Of a DNA stretch of 64,000 nucleotides, positions 16,995-39,411 are shown one piece after another. Numbering within the stretch: position 1 is the first letter of the stretch; every line of letters starts with the position of its first letter. Position numbers and translations under genes: made by a program. Origin of the DNA: Nocardia crassostreae. Lineage in GTDB: Bacteria; Actinomycetota; Actinomycetes; Mycobacteriales; Mycobacteriaceae. The stretch is from contig NZ_BDCH01000015.1 of assembly GCF_001613405.1 (NCBI RefSeq), positions 204,913-268,912 of the forward strand, read 5' to 3'. A model generated the notes under the pieces. It had not been told where the DNA came from, ran no database searches, and was given only the letters and a program-made list of their open reading frames with translations.

Positions 16995-17265
16995 GATCTG
17001 CCAGCTCGATGGAGTCCGCGCCCTCTGCGACGGCCGTGGCCACATCCTCGGCCGCGCAGCGGGCGGCGAACCAGCGATCGGACAGGTCGGCAACCTCCTG
17101 GGCGCTGAGTACCACCGAGTCCTCGGGAATACCGGTGCCCTTCACGCTGTTTCGATGTTCGTAAGCGCGCTGGCGACAGGATTGCCGGCAATATCGTCGG
17201 CGACGCCCCATCTCGGATTCGGTGATCTCCCTCCCGCACCACATGCAGGATTGGCGTCGCGACAT
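16945..17265 (-). CDS. Small zinc-ribbon-like (CxxC) protein
   Basis: A 106-residue protein. The N-terminus has four Cys in a zinc-binding spacing, SCMWCGREI and RYCRQSCRQRAYEHR, followed by a helical C-terminal half (SAQEVADLSDRWFAARCAA). It resembles short actinobacterial proteins that may bind nucleic acid. The ATG at 17265 is chosen because MSRRQSC starts the Cys motif directly; in-frame codons further upstream look non-coding. It is divergent from rbpA and overlaps the preceding plus-strand gene by 50 nt. Confidence 0.72.
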   Translation of the reverse strand: MSRRQSCMWCGREITESEMGRRRRYCRQSCRQRAYEHRNSVKGTGIPEDSVVLSAQEVADLSDRWFAARCAAEDVATAVAEGADSIELADLTAILVKLARDAERLR

Positions 17266-17364
17266 GACCGGAGACCTTAGCCGTTTGCTCGGATTTGCGG
17301 GGGCGGGGCACGCCGGACGAGGCCATTCACCGCCAGCCGGTAGAATGGCAGGGTTCTCCCCACG

Positions 17365-17390
17365 GGAACCACAGCTGGCGCTCGCGCGTT
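17365..17390 (+). promoter_or_regulatory. SigR/SigH-type promoter of rbpA
   Basis: GGAAC at 17365-17369 is followed after exactly 18 bp by GTT at 17388-17390, matching the GGAAY-N18-GTT pattern of SigR (Streptomyces) and SigH (mycobacteria) promoters. rbpA is known to be in the SigR regulon in Streptomyces, which supports the call. The start codon lies about 60 bp downstream. Confidence 0.7.
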
Positions 17391-17452
17391 GATGGATGCG
17401 GAAGCGCTGAACTGAACTAGACGTTGCCGACAGGTGAGAAGGGACCGCACTC

Positions 17453-17788
17453 ATGGCAGATCGCGTACTCCGGGGCAGTCGGCTCGGAGCGGTGAGCTAC
17501 GAGACCGACCGCGACCACGACCTGGCGCCGCGTCGGGTGGCGCGGTACCGGACGGACAATGGCGAGGAATTCGACGTTCCCTTCGCCGATGACGCCGAGA
17601 TCCCCCCGACCTGGCTGTGCCGCAACGGCCAGGAGGGCGTACTGATCGAGGGCACCACCCAGGAGCCCAAGAAGGTCAAGCCGCCGCGCACGCATTGGGA
17701 CATGCTGCTCGAGCGCCGCAGCAAGGAAGAGCTCGAGGAGCTCCTCCAGGAGCGCATGGAACTGCTCAAGAACCGCCGCCGCGGATAA
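17453..17788 (+). CDS. rbpA: RNA polymerase-binding protein RbpA
   Basis: A 111-residue protein matching RbpA throughout: ADRVLRGSRLGAVSYETDR at the N-terminus, RTDNGEEFDVPFADDAEIP and TWLCRNGQEG in the core domain, and TQEPKKVKPPRTHWDMLLER leading into the sigma-interacting helix RSKEELEELLQERMELLK. RbpA binds RNA polymerase and the housekeeping sigma factor, stabilises open complexes and affects rifampicin sensitivity. A thiol-stress type promoter lies upstream and a strong terminator follows, so it is monocistronic. Confidence 0.98.
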   Translation: MADRVLRGSRLGAVSYETDRDHDLAPRRVARYRTDNGEEFDVPFADDAEIPPTWLCRNGQEGVLIEGTTQEPKKVKPPRTHWDMLLERRSKEELEELLQERMELLKNRRRG

Positions 17789-17804
17789 GAGCGAACGACG
17801 GACA

Positions 17805-17837
17805 GGGGCCTCGCACCGAACGGTGCGGGGCCTCTTT
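17805..17837 (+). terminator. Rho-independent terminator of rbpA
   Basis: An 11-bp GC-rich stem with one G-T wobble (about 17807-17817 with 17822-17832) and a GAAC loop, followed by CTTT, lies 17 bp after the rbpA stop codon. Confidence 0.85.
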
Positions 17838-17901
17838 CGCGTGCACGGGTTGATGCGGTATTACTGTTGCCTCACAACTCATCTTTCACGCGGGGGCACC
17901 G

Positions 17902-18912
17902 TTGGCCAGGGTGTTCATCAGCCATTCCAGCGCCGATCGGGAATGGGCACAAGAGATTCGCCGGTGGCTGATCGCCGAAGGTCACGAGGTATTTCTCGAT
18001 CTGCACCCGGTGGACGGGCTCGTGGTCGGCGAGGAATGGGAGCCGCGGCTCCACGAACGACTGCGCTGGGCGGACGCTGTCGTCTGCGTCATCACCCCGG
18101 CCTTTCTGCAATCCGTTTGGTGCGCAGCCGAACTCAGCATCGCCAAGGAGCGGAGCAGCCGATTGCTGCCGGTGCGGGTCGCGAAGGGCGTCACCCATCC
18201 ACTGCTGAAAGCAGTGCAGCACGCCGACGCGGCTGCCGATGCGCCGATGGCGCGGGAGAAGCTGACGCTGCTGTTACGGACCGTCGATGTGGGCGGGGGC
18301 CGGGGCTGGCCGGACGATCGGTCGCCCTATCCCGGATTGCTGCGCTTCGACACCGATCAGCATCGTGTGTTCTTCGGGCGCACCGTGGAGGCCACCGAAA
18401 TCGCGGAACGGCTGCGGCAGCCGAACCATCGATCGGAGCGGTCGATACTCTTCGTCATCGGCCCGTCCGGATACGGTAAGTCGTCCCTGGTACGGGCGGG
18501 CGTGATTCCGCTCGTCGCCGACGACCCGCTGTGGTTGCCACTCGAACCCCTCGAGCCGGGTCGCGATCCGGTCGGAGCACTGCATCGCACACTGCTCGCC
18601 ACGGCCCGGCGGGTGGGGCTGTCGTGGCAGCTCGACACCCTGCGAGATCGGCTGGTGCGCTTCGGTCTCGGGGATGTGGCGAACGAACTGCTCCTCGCGG
18701 TAGACCCGAGTCCACATCGCAAACTGCTGCTGGTTCTCGATCAGTTCGAGGAGCTGCTCGCGCCGGAGGCCGCTACGCGCCGTGCCGATTTCGCCGCGCT
18801 GCTCACGCCCGCTATCGGTGGGCCCGTGCAGGTGCTCGCCACCGTGCGCCCGGAGTTTCTCGCTCAGATCACCGGCGCCCCCGAGTTCTCAGACCTGCGG
18901 TGCCACACCTAG
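17902..18912 (+). pseudogene. TIR-STAND NTPase-WD40 protein, part 1: TIR and NTPase (ends at in-frame TAG)
   Basis: The first 336 codons of a very large signalling protein. Residues 1-130 are a TIR domain: VFISHSSADREWAQEI, then SVWCAAELSIAKE with the Glu (about residue 77) that is catalytic in TIR NADases. Next comes an nSTAND1-type NTPase: PYPGLLRF and FFGR, Walker A GPSGYGKSSLVRAG near residue 190, and Walker B LLLVLDQFEEL near 277. An in-frame TAG at 18910-18912 interrupts the NTPase; the reading frame continues directly with GTG and clear homology. The TTG at 17902 has GGGGG 6 nt upstream. Such proteins usually sense infection with a repeat domain and kill by NAD depletion; here that is inference. 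Confidence 0.85.
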
Positions 18913-20371
18913 GTGCTGCGCGCGCTGAACTCCGACGGACTCCGGGCCGCGATCGAAGGCCCGGCGCGGGTCGCCGGACTGCGGCTCGACGACGGCCTCG
19001 TCTCGGACCTGCTCACCGGTACCGGCGGCGGTGCGGGCCTCCCACTGCTCGCGTACACGTTGGAACAGCTGGCCGACGGGGTGGCCCGGGGTGGCGTCCT
19101 GTCCCGCAAGCGGTATCACGAAATCGGTGGTTTGCGTGGCGCTTTGGTGCGTCAGGCCGAGGCCGCCCTGGCGGAGGCGAGCGCCGGGTCCGGGCTGTCG
19201 CGGGAACAGGTCATCTCGACGTTGCTGCAATTGGTGACCGTCGATGAGGGGAAAACACCGGTTCGAGGCCAAGTGCACCGTGACGAATTCTCCGCGGCGG
19301 CAACGGTCGTCATCGATGCCTTCATCGAGCACCGCCTGCTGACGACCGATGTCGAGGACGAGCGGGTCGTTGTTTCCGTGGCGCACGAGGCGTTTCTCGA
19401 ACACTGGCCGCCCTTGCACGCGGAAATCGAGAGGACCGCGGTCGCACTGCGCGCTCGCCGTGAGGTCGAGAGCGCCGCGGCCGGATGGGCAGAGGACCCA
19501 CGGCCCAAGGCACGCCGCTGGGAGGGTCTCCGACTCGAAGCCGCCATGCACGATCTCGGCGCGCGGATGCGCGCGATTCCCTTCGCGCGCTGGACCTGGC
19601 CGCCCCGATTCCGGCGCCTCGTCGCCGAACGAGTCGAGATCAGCACGCGCGCACAGCAATTTCTCGAATCGAGCTACCGTCACGATCGCCGTCGCCGCAC
19701 CACGGCCGTCGTCGTGCTGTCCACGCTGCTGACGGCCGCATTGATCGCCGCCGCCATTGCCGTCGTCCAGCAGTGCACGGCGGTGGCCCAGCAGCACCGC
19801 GCCGTCGCACGACAGTTGCTCGCGCAGGCGGATCGGCTGCGCGAGGCGGATCCGCGCACGGCGCTGCGGCTGGGTGTGGCCGCCAACAGCATCGATCCGA
19901 GCGAGGAAGCGCGCCGCTGGCTCATCGACGCGCTGTCGGCGACGCGATACCTCGCGACATTGGACGGGTCGGGTTCGGTACGGCGGGTGGTCCACTCGCC
20001 CGACGGGCACTTGCTGGCGGTGCAGCACGAGGGCGGGACGATCGCGCTGTGGGACCTGTCCGGCGCGGCCGGTCCGCGCCGCATCGGAGATCCGATCGAT
20101 GGCGTGAGCGACAGCGCGCCACCGGCTTTCACCGCCGACGGCCGGACCCTGCTGGCCGGCGCGGGACGTCCGCCGAATGCGACGGGTCTCGGCGGCCTAC
20201 TCGCCTGGGACCTCGGCGAACCCGAGAAGCGCACCATCGCGACGTACGCGCTGCCGGGCGTCCCGGAAGATGCCTGGCTGGCGTTCGCTCCCGGTGCCGC
20301 CATCGGGATAACCAAGGGCGACGGGCAAGCGACGCTGCTGTGGAGCTTCGGCGACATCGCCGAGCCCCGGG
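18913..20371 (+). pseudogene. TIR-STAND NTPase-WD40 protein, part 2: rest of NTPase, TM helix and first WD40 blades
   Basis: This continues the same frame after the TAG: LRALNSDGLRAAIEGPARV, GGGAGLPLLAYTLEQLAD and VAHEAFLEHWPPL are all typical of nSTAND1 C-terminal regions. One hydrophobic helix (about 19700-19760) precedes QQHRAVARQLLAQADRL, the usual entry to a WD40 propeller in this family. WD40 blades follow (SPDGHLLAVQHEGGTIALWD). A GTG immediately follows the TAG, so reinitiation is possible. The frame is lost in the GGGG run at 20369-20372; dropping one G joins it to the next segment. Confidence 0.82.
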
Positions 20372-21988
20372 GTGACAGCGACATTGCTGCCCGCGGCGGA
20401 GCGGCAGCCAACCGTCGCCTTCTCGCAAGATGGCAGGATGGCGATCACCGCCGTTGCGGAAAGTGTTGCGCTCTGGGATATCACGGATCCGGGTGCACCC
20501 CGGCAAGTCGGCGGGCTCACCTTGGAAAGGGTCGGATTTCCGCCGCGGATGGCCTTTTCCGCCGACGGCCGGACGCTGGCCATCGATGTGTTCGCCGTGG
20601 GCATCCTGCGCTGGGACATCAGCGATCCGGCGCGCCCGCGCAGCCTGGGCGCACCGATCATCGACGATTCCTGGGGGTACGACCAGATTGCTTTCACCAG
20701 GAACGGCAGCACCCTCGCGACCGCACCGGAATCCGACAACCGGGTCTTTCTCTACGATTTGACCGACCCGAGCGCTCCCGTCGACATCGGCGAACCGCTT
20801 TTCGGACCGGAGGGCGCGGCCGCCGTGCTCGAATTCGCGCCGAACGGGCAACTCGCCGTCGGCAGCGATGATGGCCTAATCACCTTGTGGGCGAACGGCA
20901 TTCGTGCACAACCTCGAATGGAGTTGCCACCGTTGGCCGGAACCGGGGAGGCCGTCGCGGGTGATTGCGGCGTCGCGACGGACGGTTCGGTCCTGGCCGT
21001 AGGCGGTACCAACGGCAATGTCGATCTGTGGGACGTGCGACCGGATCGCGCGCCCAGCCGAACCGCGACCTGGAACACCGAGCACATCGATTTCATGAAC
21101 GACCTCCGGATCAGCTGCCTCGCGCTGTCACCGGACGGCAGGACGCTGGTGACCGGCGGCGCGGACGACACCGTCTCCCTGTGGGATATCGGTGATCGGC
21201 GCAGCCCGCGCCGACTTGCCCCGCCCCTGGCCGGGTTGAACGGCGCGGTGCGCGCAATCGAATTCTCACCGGACGGCGAACGTCTCGCCGTGGGCAGCGA
21301 CGGCAAACTGCTGGTGTGGGATATCGCCGACCGCACCGCTCCGCGTCGGGTGGGACGCGGCCTCTACCGTCAGCAGGTGTGGGACGTGGCGTTCCATCCG
21401 GACGGCCGACTACTCGCGTTCGCCGGGCAACAAACCCTTGTGGCCTGGGATATGACCGACCCGGACAAGCCGGTACGCCTGGGCGAAGCGCAGGTTGGCG
21501 ATTCGGCGGCGATCGCCTACTCCCCGGCCGCCGGTGTGCTCGTGACCACCGCCCGAGATGAGACCGGACAGCTGTGGGACGCACGGGATCCAGCGCATGT
21601 GCAGCGTATCGGTGGTCTGCTGCGGCCTGGGATCGGAACCTTTCGGGCGTTCTTCGATTCCACCGGCGGCCTGCTGGCCGGGCTCGGGATCGACGGCCGA
21701 ATTGCGATCTGGGACATCACCGATCCTGCTCATCCCGCGCTCCTCGGTCAGCCGGTCGAGGCCGAGGCAGACGTGGATGCCGCGAGTGCCGGGCAGTTCA
21801 CCGCCGATGGCACCAGACTCATGGTCGGGTACAGCCAGGGCGATGCCATCGCCTGGGATCTGACTCTCTTGCGCGATCTATTGCGGCGGCCGGTCGATCA
21901 GGCATGCGCCGCTATCGGGTCCGGGCTCGATCCCGCCGAGTGGCGGCAGTACATACAGGGCATCCCCCATCGCCGAACCTGCCCGTGA
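20372..21988 (+). pseudogene. TIR-STAND NTPase-WD40 protein, part 3: WD40 beta-propeller
   Basis: About 538 residues made almost entirely of WD40-type repeats with ExxS/FSPDGRTLA and LWDI/WDITDP elements (VAFSQDGRMAI, MAFSADGRTLAID, LALSPDGRTLVTGG, IEFSPDGERLAVGS, VAFHPDGRLLAF). The repeats have the variant WDI-D-P-PR turn common in actinobacterial STAND sensors. Together with the end of the preceding segment they could form two seven-bladed propellers. The C-terminus has LDPAEWRQYIQGIPHRRTCP, the closing motif of many WD40 STAND proteins. It joins part 2 by a one-base frameshift. Confidence 0.85.
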
Positions 21989-21995
21989 CCTCCCG

Positions 21996-22934
21996 TCATG
22001 GTGCGGGCAACAGCCGCAGCACGCGGCCTCCGTCCCCGTCGATGACGACCACCGAGCCGGTCGGATCCACGGCGATACCGGTGATCTCGCCGAGGTCGGT
22101 GTAGGGCAGCCGGACCGGCTCGGTCGCGCCTTTCACCAGCTTCCAGAGCCTGCCGTCGTAATCCGAGACATTGTCCGCGTCCGCCGGGAGGTCGAGCCAG
22201 GTGTTATCCGCCAGCAACAGATTTCCGTCGAGATCGAACGCCAGAGCGCCGAACGACAACGACTCCGGCACCACCGTGATGAACGGGGTGGTCGCTCCTA
22301 CCGGCAACGTCAGAATCCTGGACGGCGAGCCGTGCGAAATGACGGCCAGCTCCCCCGCGCTCGACACCGCGATGGCCGCGCCCAGGCCGTCGACGGTCAG
22401 CAACTCGATCGCCGTATCGGATCCGCTGGGCAGCTTCAGAACCCGCGAACTCTCCGGGTCGGTGACGAACACAGTGCCGGAACGGTCGACCGCGACGCCT
22501 GCCGAGATCGAAATCGACGAGTCGTTCGGATCGCGATCACCAATGTCCGCGAAGGTAAGAACAACCGGATCCACAACGCCCGCAGACATTTTCAGAATTC
22601 GCCCGTTTCCGTAGTCCGTGGCGTACAGGCCGCCCTGCGAATCGACGGCTATACCGTACGGATGCTCGAGGCCCGTGATCGACACCCGCTCCGGGGTGTA
22701 CCCGCCCGCGGGAGGTTTCTGCATGTGACCGTACTCGGCCACATACACGTCGCCATTCGCGGCGATCGCGATTCCCCGGGGACCGAATACCGGCATCGGC
22801 AGATCGATCTGGGCCTCCCACCCGATCGACGCCTCCTCGTGAGGCTACGCCCTCGGCCACTGCGTACCCACCACGACAGCGAGCGCGGCGGTCACGACGA
22901 CCGCACCGATCGCCAGCTTCGCCCGAACGTTCAC
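21996..22934 (-). CDS. Membrane-anchored NHL/SMP-30-like beta-propeller protein, interrupted by TAG at codon 30
   Basis: The protein starts with a signal anchor (VNVRAKLAIGAVVVTAALAV) from the GTG at 22934. An in-frame TAG at 22845-22847 (codon 30) follows, and then about 280 residues of NHL repeats: FGPRGIAIAANGDVYVAEYG, HPYGIAVDSQGGLYATDYGN, ITGIAVDPTGSVVVIDGDGG. Such propellers bind ligands or partners outside the membrane. If the TAG stops translation, only a propeller from the ATG at 22796 without anchor could be made. It sits tail-to-tail with the STAND gene, 7 bp apart, and divergent from the DUF4231 gene. A link to the STAND system is inferred from position. Confidence 0.7.
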
Positions 22935-22940
22935 CCCCAG

Positions 22941-22946
22941 ATTATC
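22941..22946 (-). promoter_or_regulatory. Candidate -10 box of the NHL gene (leaderless start)
   Basis: On the minus strand GATAAT ends 6 nt before the GTG at 22934, the spacing expected when transcription begins at or next to the start codon. There is no ribosome site, which fits a leaderless mRNA and supports the GTG as the true start. Confidence 0.5.
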
Positions 22947-23028
22947 GAAGCACCCTCCCCTTCATGGAAGACCGGTCGGCGTCCGCACAGGGTGCCTACA
23001 CTGGGTGCGACGCGGAGGCATGGTCACA

Positions 23029-23502
23029 ATGAACCCCGAACGAGCCGGATACCCGGACGAGAACGACCCGATCTGGGCGCGTCTCCTCGAGCAGATCACT
23101 TGGTACAGCACGAAAAGCCTTGCCGCACAACATCTCTACAAACGGACCAAGATCGGTCAGATAGCGGTGGGAGCAATAGTCCCCGTCGCCGCCTTGTCCG
23201 CCCCACCGGTCCTCACCGCCGGGCTGGCCGCGATCGTCGTGATCGCGGAGGGAGTTCAGCAGTTGTTCCAGTGGCATACCGACTGGCTGCTGTATCGGTC
23301 CACCGCGGAAGCGCTCAAGACCGAGAAAGCCCGATATCTCGCGGGCGGTGATCCCTATTCGACCGCCGACCGCCGTGCCGTCCTGGCCGAGCGCATCGAG
23401 CACATCGTCTCGAGTGAGAACCTCAGGTGGATCGCCGAACATCAACCGAGCCGTCCGGGCACCGAAATCCCGGCTCCGCAACAGAGCCGAACGATCGAAT
23501 AG
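23029..23502 (+). CDS. DUF4231 (SLATT-superfamily) two-helix membrane protein
   Basis: A 157-residue protein matching DUF4231: ITWYSTKSLAAQHLYKRTK at the N-terminus, two hydrophobic helices at residues about 40-78, then QWHTDWLLYRSTAEALKTEK, GDPYSTADRRAVLAERIE and a closing SSENLRWI. SLATT proteins are predicted pore-forming effectors in bacterial conflict systems, activated by nucleotide or NTPase partners. The ATG at 23029 is chosen because GGAGG lies 10 nt upstream; earlier in-frame starts sit on or before that site. The neighbouring TIR-STAND protein makes an immune role plausible. Confidence 0.8.
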   Translation: MNPERAGYPDENDPIWARLLEQITWYSTKSLAAQHLYKRTKIGQIAVGAIVPVAALSAPPVLTAGLAAIVVIAEGVQQLFQWHTDWLLYRSTAEALKTEKARYLAGGDPYSTADRRAVLAERIEHIVSSENLRWIAEHQPSRPGTEIPAPQQSRTIE

Positions 23503-23553
23503 CGCAGGACGGCAGCGGCCGGAAAAGGCCGCTGCCGCACGGTATTCGCATGG

Positions 23554-24421
23554 TCAGTGGCTGGCGACCTTGCGGTATTGCAGCAGCGCCAAGGGCACGG
23601 CGATGAGCAGGATGCCCACCGAGCACATGGTCGCGGTACTCCACGCAGTGATCCGCGGGCCAGCCCTGGGCCGGGTTGAAGGTCGGCGGGGAACCGTTCT
23701 CGAAGAGTTTGCGGCCTGCGGCCGAGACGGCGGTGATGGGGTTCCATTCCGCGATGGTGCGCAGGGGGCCGGGCAGCGACTCGCCGGAGATGAAGGCGGA
23801 GGAGATGAAAGTGAGGGGGAAGAGCCAGATGAGACCGGCGCTTTGGGCCACTTCGACGCTGGGGGACATGAGGCCGGTGAGGGCGCCCACCCAGGACATG
23901 GCGAAGGCGAAGAGCAGGATGACGCCGAATGCCAGTGCGGCGTCAGCTATTCCGCCATTGATGCGCCAGCCGACGACGTAGCCGCAGCCGACCATGACGG
24001 CCAGGGCGAGAATGTTCACCACCAGGTCGGACAGAGTGCGGCCCATGAGGACGGCCAGGCGCGACATGGGCAGCGTGCGCATGCGGTCGATCATGTCCTT
24101 GTGCAAGTCGTTGGCGAGGCCGACAGTGGTGAAGGCGGCATTGAAAGCGACTGTCTGGGTGAAGATTCCGGCGAACAGGAATTCGCGGTACTGGCCGCCG
24201 CCCAGGGAGGCGCCGAAGATGTAGGCGAACAGGAAGACGAACATGAGGGGCTGGATGGTGGCGGTCACCAGCAGGGTGGGCACGCGCAGGATGGTGAGCA
24301 GATTGCGGTAGGCGACAATGGCGCTGTCGCGGAAGACACGGGGGAACAGCAGGGCGGACTCGGCGCGCGAGCGCGCGGTCCGGTCCGGTCTGGCCGCGGG
24401 CTCGGCGGACAGGGTCGTCAC
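23554..24421 (-). pseudogene. DrrB-like ABC-2 permease of the NRPS operon, frameshifted near its C-terminus
   Basis: An ABC-2 type permease with six helices. N-terminal part: VFRDSAIVAYRNLLTILRVP, then FVFLFAYIFGASLGGGQYRE, typical of DrrB exporters. The last helix is in another frame: after FNPAQGWPADH the normal ending (TATMCSVGILLIAVPLALLQ, then QYRKVASH) reads only with a frame change near 23640-23650. As given, the main frame runs on with unrelated residues to 23423. The start overlaps the stop of the ATPase gene (ATGA). It should export the NRPS product with the ATPase. Confidence 0.82.
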
Positions 24422-25406
24422 GACAGGATCTCCTCTTGCACGGTATCGGTGGTGCGCATCGGTGACTTGCAGTCGGCGGATTTGCCGGTGAGGGACAGGA
24501 ATACGTCGTCGAGACTGGGGCGGTGCACCGCGGCGTCCAGCACGCAGACGCCCGCGTCGTCCAGTCGCCGCAGCGCCTCGACCATGGTGCGGGTGGAATC
24601 ACCGACCACGATGCTCACCGCGTCCGCGCCCGGATCGTGCCCGGGTTCGCCGATACCGACCTCGGATAGGACCTGCATGGCGGGCTTGGGATCCTGCCCG
24701 GCGGCCAGGGTGACGGTGAGCTTGTCACCGCCGATGGAGGTCTTGAGTTCGTCGGCGGAGCCGCGCGCGATGACTCGGCCGCGGTCGATGACGGTAATGC
24801 GGTCGGCGAGGAGGTCGGCCTCCTCCAGGTATTGCGTGGTGAGCAGGACGGTGGTGCCGTCGTCGACGAGTTCGCCGATGACGCGCCACATATCGAGCCG
24901 CCCGCGCGGGTCGAGCCCGGTGGTCGGCTCGTCGAGCACCACCACCGGCGGACGGCAGACGAGCGCGCCCGCCAGATCCAGTCGGCGGGCCATACCGCCG
25001 GAATAGGTGCCCGCCCGCCGCCCGGCCGCGTGGTCGAGGCCGAGGACGGTGAGCAGTTCCCAGGCCCGGTCGGCGGCCTGTTTCTGATTCATGCCGTAGA
25101 GTCGGGCCACCATGCGCAGATTCTCGAAACCGGTGAGATTGGCGTCGACGGCCGCGTACTGCCCGGACAGGCCGAGCCGCGTGCGGGCGCGCGACGGATG
25201 CTCGAGCACGTCGATGCCCGCGACCCGGACCTCGCCCGCGCTCGGGCGTAGCAGGGTGGTGACAATGCGGACCGTGGTGGTCTTGCCCGCCCCGTTGGGG
25301 CCGAGCAGCCCCATGACGGTGCCGGACGGTATCTCCAGGTCGATGCCGTCCAGCACCCGCACCTTGCCGTAGTACTTGACCAGGCCGGTGACCTCCACCG
25401 CGAGGC

Positions 25407-25410
<4 letters not shown>
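24418..25410 (-). CDS. DrrA-like ABC transporter ATPase of the NRPS operon
   Basis: A 330-residue ATPase of the daunorubicin-resistance type. Walker [15 protein letters not shown]-loop in [12 protein letters not shown], signature [12 protein letters not shown], Walker [13 protein letters not shown] and switch His replaced by the usual TTQYLEEAD of this family. The C-terminal extension has [14 protein letters not shown], typical of DrrA. The ATG at 25410 overlaps the NRPS stop codon (ATGA) and its own stop overlaps the permease start, so the three are translationally coupled. It probably powers export of the peptide made by the NRPS. Confidence 0.94.
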
Positions 25411-39095
<13,685 letters not shown>

Positions 39096-39411
39096 TCACT
39101 CCGTTCTGCCGCTGTTGACGCAACTCCCCGAGCCCCAAATACCCCGACCACTGTGGTCTTTTCGAAGGACCACTCCGGCTTTCGCGCACGCGCGAGCCGT
39201 AGGACGTGACCCACGTCCTATGATTCGGAGCACCCCGCCGACTGGATCGGTGGTGATCTCGAGTTGTCCGCAACGAACGACGTTGGCGGAGCGCAGTATT
39301 AGGTAGCTACTTCAAAGCAAACTTCACGATGTTCGCTTAATTCGCATAGAGAACCGCAGTAAACTCGGACATTCGGGACACGTAGCGGAGAGTCGGCTAC
39401 GTTCTGGCGAA
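39096..39411. promoter_or_regulatory. Upstream region of the NRPS gene with two dyads
   Basis: A 316-bp gap between the NRPS start and the end of lnt; no gene seen. A perfect dyad with 8-bp arms (TAGGACGT, 5-bp spacer, ACGTCCTA) lies at 39200-39220. A second palindrome GACCACTGTGGTC lies at 39146-39158, with a further GGACCAC copy nearby. These are candidate operators for the NRPS operon. The cognate regulator is not encoded next to it. Confidence 0.55.

Noticed and set aside
39299..39315. TTAGGTAGCTACTTCAA as an iron box (IdeR/DtxR) near the NRPS
   Set aside because: It has a short symmetric core but is 17 bp, with two mismatched pairs, whereas the IdeR box is a 19-bp repeat; too weak to call the NRPS a siderophore gene.
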